This document shows positions 1 to 7,077 of a DNA stretch of 7,932 nucleotides, one piece after another. The DNA is taken from the NCBI GenBank assembly GCA_029267795.1, contig JAJUHR010000073.1, forward strand, positions 1-7,932, read 5' to 3'. A program made the translations under genes and the position numbers. The DNA comes from Planctomycetota bacterium (GTDB taxonomy: Bacteria > Planctomycetota > Phycisphaerae > Phycisphaerales > Phycisphaeraceae). The notes under the pieces were generated by a model that made no database searches, was not told the DNA's origin, and saw only the letters and a program-made list of their open reading frames with translations. How positions within the stretch are numbered: the first letter of the stretch is position 1; every line of letters begins with the position of its first letter.

Positions 1-78
1 GGCCGATCGCCCGGGGGTGAGGGGCCGCCGGCCACGAAGTGATCGAACCTGTCTCTGTGGCGGCGGGTTACGGGGCTG

Positions 79-99
79 AACACTGCTGGGGGCACTGTT
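79..99 (-). terminator. Weak hairpin downstream of the GH57 gene
   Basis: An imperfect inverted repeat (AACACTGC, loop TGGGG, GCACTGTT) can form a stem of seven pairs with one internal C-C mismatch. It lies about 40 nt past the stop of the minus-strand GH57 gene, which is where a terminator would be expected. No real U tract follows on the minus strand, so intrinsic termination is doubtful. The rest of 1-139 shows no gene or other recognisable element. Confidence 0.2.
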
Positions 100-139
100 T
101 GGCCGCACCGGGTTCGGGAGGCCTGGGGAGGTCCGGGAA

Positions 140-1318
140 TTAGCCTAGGGCCCGCGTTCGCAGGTTGTCCAACACGTTCATGAAGTTGATGTAGCTGTCG
201 TACGGCGATTCGTACGGGTTGAAGTATCTGTGTACCTCGCCATCGGCGAAATACTTCGTGCACATGTAGTAGAAGTGGTCGCAGGTGGTCAGGTTCCGCC
301 AGTCGGCCAGCAGCTGCGGGTCGGCGCTCTGCTTGATGGGGGCCTCGAGTTTGTACAGCTCGTGCAGGGCGTTGGACTGCATGGCGTTGCCGAGCCAAGC
401 GGTCAGGTCCCGCTCGGTGTCGGCCCAGCTGATCATGTGCGGCACGTCGTACTCGTCGACGGGGTCGAAGCTTTGGATGCATTCGCTGGGGGTACGGAAA
501 TCGATATGGCCGGTCTTGAATGCCTCTTCGGGCAGGGCCGCGAGGAACTGGAAGATGCCGGTCTGGGCCCACTGGTGCTCGCCGAAGGTTTCGAAATCCA
601 TGAACAGGTTGCACAGCCCGCCATGGCCGTCGATTTGCCGGACCCAGGAGGCGAACTTGTCGGCTGTGAGCGGCCAATGGGGCCAATTTCGGTTGGAGAA
701 CCGGAAGGCGATGTCGTCGCTGAGTCTGTAGTTTTTTAGCAGGAGTTTCATGCCCTTCGTGCCCGGGGCCTCGTAGAGGTGATTGGGTGAACGGTAGCCG
801 AGGATGTGGTCCGCCCCCTCTGCGATCACGCCGCGGTGCTGACCCAGGCCTTGCAGGTACCGCGCCAGGTCGTTGCTGTAGATCAGCTCCGTGTTGCGGA
901 AGACGCGTGGCTCCTGCCCGAACAGCTCGGCCATCAGCTGGGCGTGCATCTGCACCTGGGCTTTGAACTCGTCTCGGCTAAAGAGGAACGCCAGGCTGTG
1001 GTGGTAGGTCTCGCCGAGGAACTCGACGCAGCCTGTGCGTGACAGCTCCTGCCACAGTTCGATGACCTGGGGGTGGGAAGCCCGCAGCTGATCGATCAGG
1101 CAACCGGTGATGGAAAAGGCGAAGCGGAATCGCTGGTCGTGCCGCTGGACCAGTTCCAGCAACAGGGTGGAGGCGGGTATGTAGCACTTGTGGACGACGC
1201 GATGCAGGACCTCCGCGTTGCGCCGCTGGTCGAAGTAATCCGGGCTGGTATCGAAGACGCTGTAACGGCGCAGGCGCAGGGGCTGGTGGACTTGGAAGTA
1301 GAAACAGATCGATACCAT
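140..1318 (-). CDS. Glycoside hydrolase family 57 alpha-amylase / alpha-glucan-acting enzyme
   Basis: This 392-residue protein matches the catalytic core of glycoside hydrolase family 57, retaining enzymes that hydrolyse or transfer alpha-1,4 glucan chains such as glycogen or maltodextrin. The five family regions can be read in order: HQP at residues 11-13; GETYHHS at 102-108; RNTELIY at 141-147 with the expected nucleophile Glu144; MDFETFGEH at 240-248 with the expected acid/base Asp241; and SWAD at 297-300. The C-terminal part (about 345-385, with YFNPYESPYDSYINFMN) resembles the helical cap of the amylase-like subgroup. There is no signal peptide, so a cytoplasmic role in storage-glucan turnover is likely. 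The ATG is well fixed, because an in-frame TAG lies two codons upstream. No Shine-Dalgarno sequence is apparent. The gene stands alone here, divergent from alaS. Hydrolase versus 4-alpha-glucanotransferase activity cannot be decided from sequence. Confidence 0.9.
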   Translation of the reverse strand: MVSICFYFQVHQPLRLRRYSVFDTSPDYFDQRRNAEVLHRVVHKCYIPASTLLLELVQRHDQRFRFAFSITGCLIDQLRASHPQVIELWQELSRTGCVEFLGETYHHSLAFLFSRDEFKAQVQMHAQLMAELFGQEPRVFRNTELIYSNDLARYLQGLGQHRGVIAEGADHILGYRSPNHLYEAPGTKGMKLLLKNYRLSDDIAFRFSNRNWPHWPLTADKFASWVRQIDGHGGLCNLFMDFETFGEHQWAQTGIFQFLAALPEEAFKTGHIDFRTPSECIQSFDPVDEYDVPHMISWADTERDLTAWLGNAMQSNALHELYKLEAPIKQSADPQLLADWRNLTTCDHFYYMCTKYFADGEVHRYFNPYESPYDSYINFMNVLDNLRTRALG

Positions 1319-1675
1319 CCGCTATGCCGTTTCTCAGAGCCGAGGGTTCGGCCCACTGAAGGGGTTGGCGGGCCGGGGGTAGTCGAAGACTGGCCGCCTG
1401 GGCCCTTGCGCCAGCGGCGGTACCCCGGCGCCCCGAGGTATTTTCCGGCTGCCTAGACCGTCCTCTCGCTGTACCGCGCGGCTGTCGGCGCCCAGCGACG
1501 CCGCCTCCCTGGATACCATCGGCAAGGCCATCTTAGCGGTCCATTGTGCTATGTGCGGCAGACTATGCAACAGGTTGCGGCTACATCCGCGGTGCCTGCG
1601 GGGATGGCCCCCCAGCCGGTCGGCAGCAAACGGGGGCGGTTCCGGGGCGATCGCCTCGTGCCCTGTCGGATGCGG

Positions 1676-1681
1676 TATACT
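1676..1681 (+). promoter_or_regulatory. Possible -10 element for alaS
   Basis: TATACT matches the sigma70 -10 consensus at five of six positions (TATAAT) and is one of the few T/A-rich hexamers in the gap before alaS. It would give a leader of about 80 nt. No good -35 hexamer lies 16-18 nt upstream (the bases there read GCCTCG), so this is only a candidate. Confidence 0.3.
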
Positions 1682-1758
1682 CCTGCACCGAAACCGACGA
1701 CCGGGCAGGGGCTGGGCTTGTTGCTGAGCGATCGAACCCGTCGGCCCGCCCGAGCCCC

Positions 1759-1765
1759 AGGAAGG
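1759..1765 (+). promoter_or_regulatory. Ribosome binding site of alaS
   Basis: AGGAAGG lies 4 nt before the ATG at 1770. It is the clearest Shine-Dalgarno sequence in the window and supports this alaS start. The GH57 gene, dapL and coaC have nothing comparable. Confidence 0.7.
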
Positions 1766-1769
1766 CACC

Positions 1770-4616
1770 ATGCAGCGCGTCCCGACTAGCCAGCAAATCC
1801 GCCAGGGATTCATCGATTACTTTGTGCAGCGGCACGCGCACCGGTACGTCCCGTCGTCGCCGGTCGTTCCGCACGACGACCCCACGTTGCTGTTCACCAA
1901 CGCCGGGATGAACCAGTTCAAGGACGTGTTCCTGGGCGCCGGCACGCGCGACTACAGCCGGGCTGTCAATACCCAGAAGTGCATCCGCGCCGGCGGCAAG
2001 CACAACGACCTGGAGGACGTTGGCAAAGACACGTACCACCACACGTTCTTTGAGATGCTGGGCAACTGGTCTTTCGGCGACTATTTCAAAGCTGAGGCCA
2101 TCGCCTGGGGCTGGGACTTGCTGACCGGCGTCTGGGGCGTGGACAAGTCGCGCCTGCACGCTACCGTCTTCGGCGGGGACCCCGCTGAGGGCCTGGAGCC
2201 CGACGCCGAGGCGGCCGACCTGTGGAGGTCCGTCACCGACATCGACCCGAGCCACATCCACTTCGGCAGCAAGAAGGACAACTTCTGGGAGATGGCGGAG
2301 ACCGGGCCGTGCGGGCCGTGCAGCGAGGTCCATATCGACCGTACGCCGGACCGATCCGGCGGTGGGCTGGTTAACGCGGGCGACCCGCGGGTCATCGAAA
2401 TCTGGAACCTCGTGTTCATCCAGTTCAACCGCGACGTCACCGGCAAGCTCGCCCCGCTGCCCGCCAAGCATGTGGACACCGGCATGGGGTTCGAGCGGAT
2501 CTGCGCGGTGCTGCAGGGCAAGGGTTCGAACTACGACACGGACGTGTTCACGCCGATCTTTGCTGCCATCCGTGAGGTGACGGGCGTTCGTCCCTACGGC
2601 GGCGCGTTGGACGACCGGGTGGATATCGCGTACCGGGTGATCGCCGACCACATCCGCTGTCTGACGTTTGCGCTGACCGACGGGGCTGTGCCGAGCAACG
2701 AAGGGCGGGGGTACGTGCTGCGTCGCATCCTCCGCCGGGCGGCGCGTCACGGGCGGCAGACGCTGGGCGCCGGGGAGCCATTCCTGTGGCGGCTGGTGCC
2801 GACGGTCGTGGACCTGATGGGGGGCGTGTTCCCGGAGTTGCGAGCGAACCCGCGGTGTGTGGTGGAGCTGATCCGCGAGGAGGAGGAGTCCTTCGGCCGG
2901 ACGCTGGACCGTGGGATCGAGCTATTCAATCAAGCGGCTGAACGGGGCGGGAGCCGCATCGCCGCGGAGGACGCGTTCAAGCTGCACGATACCTACGGGT
3001 TCCCGTTGGACCTGACGCAGGTGATGGCCGAGGAGCGCGGCCTGACGGTGGACGTGGAGGGGTTCGGCCGCTTGATGGAGGAAGCCCGCCAGAAGGCGCG
3101 GGGCGTCGCGGGTCAAGCCGACCCTGGTCAAATCCTGATCGACATCCTGCAGCGTGAGCAACCCCCCGCGACGGAGTTTCTTGGGTACGAGCAGACCGAG
3201 GCGTCGGTGCAGGGTTTCTGTTTGCTGTACAAGCTGACCGACGGCGGTTGGGCGCCGGTCCGTCGGGCCGGTGCCGGAGAGCGGGTGATCATGGTGGTTG
3301 GCCGGACGCCGTTTTACGCCGAGGCCGGCGGGCAGGTCGGGGACACCGGGGAAATCCGCGGGCCGGGCGACGCTGTGTTGCGCATCGTCGACACCCGTAA
3401 GGCAGGCGAGGTGCACTTCCACTTCGGTACGGTCGAAAAGGGCGCATTTGAAGCGTTCCCGCCGGGGGATCAAACGCCCGGGGTTCGGCTGACGCTACGG
3501 GTGGACCACGAGCGACGGCAGAGGATCATGGCCAACCACACCGGGACGCACCTGGTGAACCGGGCGCTGCGGGCGGTGCTCGGCGAGCACGTGCAGCAGA
3601 AGGGGTCGCTGGTTGACGACGAAAAGCTGCGGTTCGATTTCTCGCACCCCGCGGCTCTGGGCCAGGAGCAAGTCGGCCGCGTCGAAGAGATTGTGAATAC
3701 CGATATCGGGGCCGACCTGCCCGTGTATGCGGATTACGCCCCGCAGGAACAAGCCCTGAAGATTCGTGGCCTGCGTGCCGTGTTCGGCGAAAAATACCCG
3801 CCACGGGTCCGCGTCGTGTCGATCGGCGTGCCGCTGTCCGACCTGCTGGCCGACCCGATCAATGCCCGCTGGTACGAGTATTCGATCGAGTTTTGTGGTG
3901 GGACGCACCTGGCCAAGACGGGTGATGTGGAAGGCCTCGTGATCGTGGCTGAGGAAGCCATCGCCAAGGGGGTGCGCCGGGTCACCGCCCTGACGGGTCC
4001 GGCCGCCCACCAAGCCGCCGCTCGGGGGGAGTTGCTGCTCGGCCGGCTGCAGGCCCTGAGTGCGAAACAACCCGACCAGCTTGCCGGCGCCTTGACCGAG
4101 CTGAATGACGCGATCGTTCATCAACAGTTGCCGCTGCAGGTACGGGCCCAGCTCCGCGAGGGCATTGCTCGGCTGCAGGCCGTGGTCAAACAACACGAAA
4201 AGAGCCGCAGCAAGCGATTGGCGGAGCAGGTGGTGGAGGCGGCCCGCAGGGTGGCTGAAGAAGCCCAGGGGAACCTGATTGTCGCCGCTGTCGAAGGTGC
4301 GGACGCTGCGGGGTTACGTACCGCGATGGATACGATCCGCAAGAAGCACCCCGAAGCGGCGCTGCTGCTTGGTGCGGCCAGCGACGGCAAGGTGAGCTTC
4401 CTCGCTGCGGTGCCGCAGGCGCTGATCGCCCGGGGCCTTAAGGCCGGCGACTGGGTGCGCGAGGCGGCCAAGGTGGCCGGGGGCGGCGGCGGCGGCCGGC
4501 CCGACATGGCGCAAGCCGGCGGCAAGGACCCCGCGAAGCTCCACGAGGCCTTGGAGGCCGGCCGGCGATACGCTCAGTCCAAGCTTGAAACCCAGCCGGC
4601 GGCCAGACCCCGGTAA
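1770..4616 (+). CDS. alaS: Alanyl-tRNA synthetase (AlaRS)
   Basis: This class II synthetase attaches alanine to tRNA-Ala and removes mischarged Ser or Gly. The 948 residues exceed E. coli AlaRS (876, from memory). The catalytic and tRNA-recognition part spans about residues 1-460, with TNAGMNQF (43-50), the KCIRAGGKHNDL region (70-81), HTFFEMLGNWSFGDYF (91-106) and GRGYVLRRILRRA (312-324). The editing domain (about 575-720) keeps the zinc ligands: H590 and H594 in HTGTH, and C709 and H713 in CGGTH. The C-terminal oligomerisation part has a helical stretch near 790-830 and the Gly-rich block 904-909 followed by RPDMAQAGG. About 16 residues are inserted before CGGTH relative to E. coli, where the text reads like eukaryotic AlaRS. 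A good Shine-Dalgarno supports the ATG. The stop is 47 bp before dapL on the same strand, with no terminator hairpin visible between, so the two are probably co-transcribed. Confidence 0.97.
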   Translation: MQRVPTSQQIRQGFIDYFVQRHAHRYVPSSPVVPHDDPTLLFTNAGMNQFKDVFLGAGTRDYSRAVNTQKCIRAGGKHNDLEDVGKDTYHHTFFEMLGNWSFGDYFKAEAIAWGWDLLTGVWGVDKSRLHATVFGGDPAEGLEPDAEAADLWRSVTDIDPSHIHFGSKKDNFWEMAETGPCGPCSEVHIDRTPDRSGGGLVNAGDPRVIEIWNLVFIQFNRDVTGKLAPLPAKHVDTGMGFERICAVLQGKGSNYDTDVFTPIFAAIREVTGVRPYGGALDDRVDIAYRVIADHIRCLTFALTDGAVPSNEGRGYVLRRILRRAARHGRQTLGAGEPFLWRLVPTVVDLMGGVFPELRANPRCVVELIREEEESFGRTLDRGIELFNQAAERGGSRIAAEDAFKLHDTYGFPLDLTQVMAEERGLTVDVEGFGRLMEEARQKARGVAGQADPGQILIDILQREQPPATEFLGYEQTEASVQGFCLLYKLTDGGWAPVRRAGAGERVIMVVGRTPFYAEAGGQVGDTGEIRGPGDAVLRIVDTRKAGEVHFHFGTVEKGAFEAFPPGDQTPGVRLTLRVDHERRQRIMANHTGTHLVNRALRAVLGEHVQQKGSLVDDEKLRFDFSHPAALGQEQVGRVEEIVNTDIGADLPVYADYAPQEQALKIRGLRAVFGEKYPPRVRVVSIGVPLSDLLADPINARWYEYSIEFCGGTHLAKTGDVEGLVIVAEEAIAKGVRRVTALTGPAAHQAAARGELLLGRLQALSAKQPDQLAGALTELNDAIVHQQLPLQVRAQLREGIARLQAVVKQHEKSRSKRLAEQVVEAARRVAEEAQGNLIVAAVEGADAAGLRTAMDTIRKKHPEAALLLGAASDGKVSFLAAVPQALIARGLKAGDWVREAAKVAGGGGGGRPDMAQAGGKDPAKLHEALEAGRRYAQSKLETQPAARPR

Positions 4617-4663
4617 CCCGCTCATTTGAAAAACCGGTCCACTCCAACCCCCAACGCCCCGCC

Positions 4664-5899
4664 ATGGCCCGTATCAACGACCATTACCTGAAGCTCAAAG
4701 CCGGGTACCTCTTCCCCGAGATTGCCCGACGGGTCAGCGCTTTTACGCAAGAAAATCCCTCCGCCAAAGTCATCCGCCTGGGGATCGGCGACGTGACCGA
4801 GCCCCTGCCGCCCGCCGTGGTCCAGGCCATGCACCGGGCCGTAGACGAGATGGCCCGGCGCGAGACGTTCCGCGGCTACGGGCCCGAACAGGGTTACGCG
4901 TTCCTGCGGGAGAAGATCGCTGAGCAGGACTTTGCCCGCCGGGGGTGCGCGATCGCCCCCGAGGAGATTTTTGTTTCCGACGGCAGCAAGTGCGACACGG
5001 CGAATATCCTGGACATCCTCGGCCCGGGCAACACCGTCGCGGTCACCGACCCGGTGTACCCCGTCTACGTGGACACCAACGTCATGGCGGGCAATACCGG
5101 CCCAGCCGACGAACGCGGTGCCTACGGGGGTTTGGTTTACCTGGCCTCCACCGAGCGGACGGGTTTCCGCCCGGAGTTGCCGGGGCAGCGCGTGGACGTG
5201 GTGTACCTGTGTTCGCCGAACAATCCCACCGGCGCGGCGCTGACTCGCGAGGACCTGACCCGGTGGGTCCGGTACGCGCAGGAACACGACACGCTGATCC
5301 TGTTCGACGCGGCGTACGAAGCGTACATCACCGACCCGGCGATCCCGCACTCGATCTACGAGGTCCCCGGGGCCCGCGAGGTGGCGATCGAGTTCCGCAG
5401 CTTTTCCAAGACCGCTGGGTTCACCGGCACCCGGTGCGCGTTCACCGTCGTGCCCCGCTCGCTGACGGGCGCGGCTGCCGACGGCTCAAGGGTGGACCTG
5501 CACCGGCTCTGGATGCGCCGTCACACCACGAAATTCAATGGGGTTTCTTACGTGGTGCAGCGCGGCGCCGAGGCGGTGTACAGCGACGAGGGCCGCGAGC
5601 AAACCCGCCGGCTGATCGACTTCTACCTGGGCAACGCCCGGATCATCCGCGAGACACTGGGGGGGATGGGGTTCGAGGTGCACGGCGGGGTTAACGCCCC
5701 GTACGTGTGGACCAAGCCGGGCGGCGAGTGGCGCAGCTGGGACCTCTTCGACGTGTTGCTGCAGCGGGTGCACGTGGTGTGCACGCCCGGCAGCGGCTTC
5801 GGGGCCTGCGGCGAGGGGTACATCCGCCTGAGCGCCTTCAACAGCCGTCGGAATGTCGAGGAGGCGATGCAAAGGATGAAGGAAGGGTTCAGGCTCTAA
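4664..5899 (+). CDS. dapL: LL-diaminopimelate aminotransferase
   Basis: DapL is a PLP-dependent class I/II aminotransferase that converts tetrahydrodipicolinate directly to LL-diaminopimelate with glutamate as amino donor, bypassing the succinylase and acetylase branches of lysine and peptidoglycan synthesis. The 411 residues match the family length. Diagnostic features are GYLFPEI at 14-20, SPNNPTG at 184-190 (cofactor-contacting N187), FDAAYEAY at 214-221 (D215 for the pyridine nitrogen, Y218), SFSKTAGFTGTRCA at 246-259 with the Schiff-base lysine K249, and YIRLS at 386-390 with the substrate-carboxylate arginine R388. The N-terminus, with GYLFPEI close behind the ATG, looks canonical. There is no Shine-Dalgarno sequence in the pyrimidine-rich 47 bp after alaS, so initiation may rely on an unstructured leader or coupling. 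The 3' end overlaps the convergent coaC by 11 bp. Other aminotransferase functions are unlikely given the SFSKTAGFTGTRC block. Confidence 0.95.
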   Translation: MARINDHYLKLKAGYLFPEIARRVSAFTQENPSAKVIRLGIGDVTEPLPPAVVQAMHRAVDEMARRETFRGYGPEQGYAFLREKIAEQDFARRGCAIAPEEIFVSDGSKCDTANILDILGPGNTVAVTDPVYPVYVDTNVMAGNTGPADERGAYGGLVYLASTERTGFRPELPGQRVDVVYLCSPNNPTGAALTREDLTRWVRYAQEHDTLILFDAAYEAYITDPAIPHSIYEVPGAREVAIEFRSFSKTAGFTGTRCAFTVVPRSLTGAAADGSRVDLHRLWMRRHTTKFNGVSYVVQRGAEAVYSDEGREQTRRLIDFYLGNARIIRETLGGMGFEVHGGVNAPYVWTKPGGEWRSWDLFDVLLQRVHVVCTPGSGFGACGEGYIRLSAFNSRRNVEEAMQRMKEGFRL

Positions 5900-6569
5900 G
5901 CGGCTTCAAGGCGTCGCCGCGGCCGAGCGGGGGCAGCAGCTTCGCCGCCGCTTCGAGGATCGCCTCGGGTTCGCTCATCCGGCCGGCGCCCTCGGTCCGG
6001 CAGGCCTGCCAGCCCGTTTCCGGTCCTACGACGTGGTACCCCAGCACGCGCTGTACGGTCGCCATGTTGCGCTGGGTGATCGGGTTGTTCCACATCTGCT
6101 CGTTCATCGAGGGGGCCAGCAGCACCGGGGTTTGGCAAGGTAGGGCGCAGAGGGTCAGGCTCACGATGTCGTCGCAGATTCCCGCTGCGACCTTCGCGAT
6201 CGTGTCCGCTGTGGCCGGCGCGACGATCAGCAATTCACACCACCGCGCCAGCCCGACGTGTTGGGAGTCGTGATGTTCCTGCGCTTCCCAGATGCTCGAG
6301 GCGACCGGCGCACCAGAAAGGGACTCGAACGTCAGCGTTCCCACGAACCGCGTGGCTGCCTCCGTCATCAGCACCCGCACCGTCGCCCCCGCCTGCGACA
6401 GCCGGCTGACGAGCGCCGCCACTTTGTAACACGCAATCCCACCCGTGACGGCAACGGCCACCTTCCGAGCGTGCCAGGCCGCATCCGCACCCCCGGGGCC
6501 GCTCTCGCCCCCCGCGCTGCGGTGGCCGCGCCCAGCGCGAGCCGACGGGTTGTCCGCGGATGGGGCCAT
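5889..6569 (-). CDS. coaC: Phosphopantothenoylcysteine decarboxylase, stand-alone CoaC flavoprotein
   Basis: This HFCD-family FMN flavoprotein decarboxylates 4'-phosphopantothenoylcysteine to 4'-phosphopantetheine in coenzyme A synthesis. Numbered from the GTG at 6578, visible motifs are VTGGIACYK (44-52, nucleotide-binding start), QHVGLARW (106-113) with catalytic His107, APATADTIAK (120-129), PSMNEQMW (156-163) with Asn159, and the substrate-loop cysteine Cys193 in ACRTEGAGRM. The protein stops at residue 229, so the CoaB synthetase domain usually fused behind CoaC is absent. About 37 N-terminal residues before the fold are rich in Gly, Ala, Arg and Ser. The true start is uncertain. I give the ATG at 6569 (226 residues); a GTG at 6578 and an internal GTG at codon 40 are alternatives, none with a clear ribosome site. 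The gene follows rpoZ by about 40 bp, probably in one transcript. Its 3' end overlaps dapL. Confidence 0.9.
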   Translation of the reverse strand: MAPSADNPSARAGRGHRSAGGESGPGGADAAWHARKVAVAVTGGIACYKVAALVSRLSQAGATVRVLMTEAATRFVGTLTFESLSGAPVASSIWEAQEHHDSQHVGLARWCELLIVAPATADTIAKVAAGICDDIVSLTLCALPCQTPVLLAPSMNEQMWNNPITQRNMATVQRVLGYHVVGPETGWQACRTEGAGRMSEPEAILEAAAKLLPPLGRGDALKPLRA

Positions 6570-6608
6570 GCCTACCACATGAAAAGTCGTGCAACCCGCT
6601 GGGGAGGT

Positions 6609-6836
6609 TTACTCCTGTTCGACCCGCTTCGGCTCTTCCGCCGGAGGCAACTCGAACGAGATCTTGTCTTCGACGATCTCCTGCACCGCCACTTCCAGGT
6701 CGCTGCGGCCGTTACGTTCCACTAACGGCCGAGCCCCCTCCATCAGCTCACGCACACGGTGCTGGACCAACGATGTGAACTTGAACCGGCCGCCCACCTT
6801 GTGAATCGTCTTGTCGTCTTTCAACGCTTCGATCAT
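6609..6836 (-). CDS. rpoZ: RNA polymerase omega subunit
   Basis: Omega binds the beta-prime subunit and helps assemble and stabilise RNA polymerase. The 75-residue protein starts MIEALKDDK and carries the family signature GGRFKFTSLVQHRVRELM followed by GARPLVE, then VAVQEIVEDKI and an acidic, Pro/Glu-rich tail. The frame stays open upstream to a TTG at 6869, but the ATG at 6836 is the better start. It begins the conserved fold, it has AGAGGT 10 nt upstream (6847-6852), and the predicted transcription start lies near 6866, after the TTG. A three-codon open frame (ATG CCG ACA TGA) begins at 6844 and its stop overlaps the rpoZ ATG. coaC follows on the same strand, echoing the common rpoZ-coaBC order. 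No gmk precedes it here. Confidence 0.93.
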   Translation of the reverse strand: MIEALKDDKTIHKVGGRFKFTSLVQHRVRELMEGARPLVERNGRSDLEVAVQEIVEDKISFELPPAEEPKRVEQE

Positions 6837-7077
6837 GTCGGCATCGACCTCTAAATAAAATCGAAACAAGTGATCATATCAAACCCAAGACGTTCCGACA
6901 AATCGTTCTTAATGGCGTGGCCATCCGTTTGTTTTAACCTACACCTGCAGCAGCACTTAATCTCGATACACCATCCCAAGTCGTCCAGGGGGTATCACGA
7001 GGGGTTGCTGCTTACTTTTCGGCTCGATCTACCCGCGGTACAGTGCTCGTTTTACGGACTTGGGGAACCGCTGCGCG
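6837..7077. other. A+T-rich divergent promoter region between rpoZ and pheT
   Basis: This 241-bp gap lies between two divergent genes. Counting 6851-6960 gives 45 G or C in 110 bases (about 41%), far below the flanking coding DNA. It holds the rpoZ promoter, the short perfect dyad ATGGC-GTG-GCCAT at 6912-6924, and no strong promoter that I can assign to pheT. TACAGT at 7039-7044 is a weak -10 candidate. An open plus-strand frame runs through it into pheT, but it shows no family resemblance and no ribosome site, and I do not call it a gene. Confidence 0.6.
6873..6901 (-). promoter_or_regulatory. sigma70-type promoter of rpoZ-coaC with extended -10
   Basis: Read on the minus strand, TTGTCG (6896-6901, four of six to TTGACA) and TATGAT (6873-6878, five of six to TATAAT) are separated by exactly 17 bp. 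TGA directly before the -10 makes an extended -10 element. Transcription would start near 6866, giving a leader of about 30 nt before the rpoZ ATG at 6836. It is the best promoter in the window by eye. It is inferred from consensus only. Confidence 0.65.

Larger units (their letters stand above)
1319..1769. other. Intergenic region between divergent GH57 gene and alaS
   Basis: This 451-bp G+C-rich gap separates two divergent genes and must hold the promoters of both. I see no tRNA (no T-arm with pairing stems), no riboswitch that I recognise and no persuasive coding frame. Open frames here are rich in Arg, Pro and Gly, as expected of non-coding G+C-rich DNA. The nine bases GATACCATC occur twice, at 1311-1319 across the GH57 start codon and at 1512-1520, which may be chance. 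GGCGATCGCC at 1646-1655 is a perfect palindrome, also common by chance at this composition. Confidence 0.6.

Noticed and set aside
1334..1531. Minus-strand 65-codon frame ending just before the GH57 start
   Set aside because: The spacing suggests an operon partner, but the translation is Arg/Pro/Gly-rich with no recognisable fold, and the ATG has no ribosome binding site.
1646..1655. GGCGATCGCC palindrome similar to cyanobacterial HIP1; GCGATCGC also near 4949
   Set aside because: Only isolated copies appear, one of them inside dapL coding sequence, which fits chance at this base composition.
1725..1745. GATCGAACCC, resembling the complement of a tRNA T-arm; a similar GATCGAACCT at 41-50
   Set aside because: The flanking bases cannot form the 5-bp T stem, and no acceptor or anticodon arms are found on either strand.
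1581..2750. Long minus-strand open frame (389 codons) antisense to the start of alaS
   Set aside because: It mirrors the codon bias of a G+C-rich gene. The translation shows no family motif, and alaS on the other strand is unmistakable. The same applies to the antisense frames at 3495-4196 (in alaS) and 4622-5350 (in dapL).
4479..4498. G-rich run in alaS as a programmed frameshift or assembly error
   Set aside because: It encodes the conserved Gly-rich segment near the AlaRS C-terminus, and the frame continues correctly through PDMAQAGG to a normal stop.
6912..6924. ATGGC-GTG-GCCAT dyad as an operator or terminator
   Set aside because: A 5-bp stem with a 3-nt loop is too short to support a call without conservation data.
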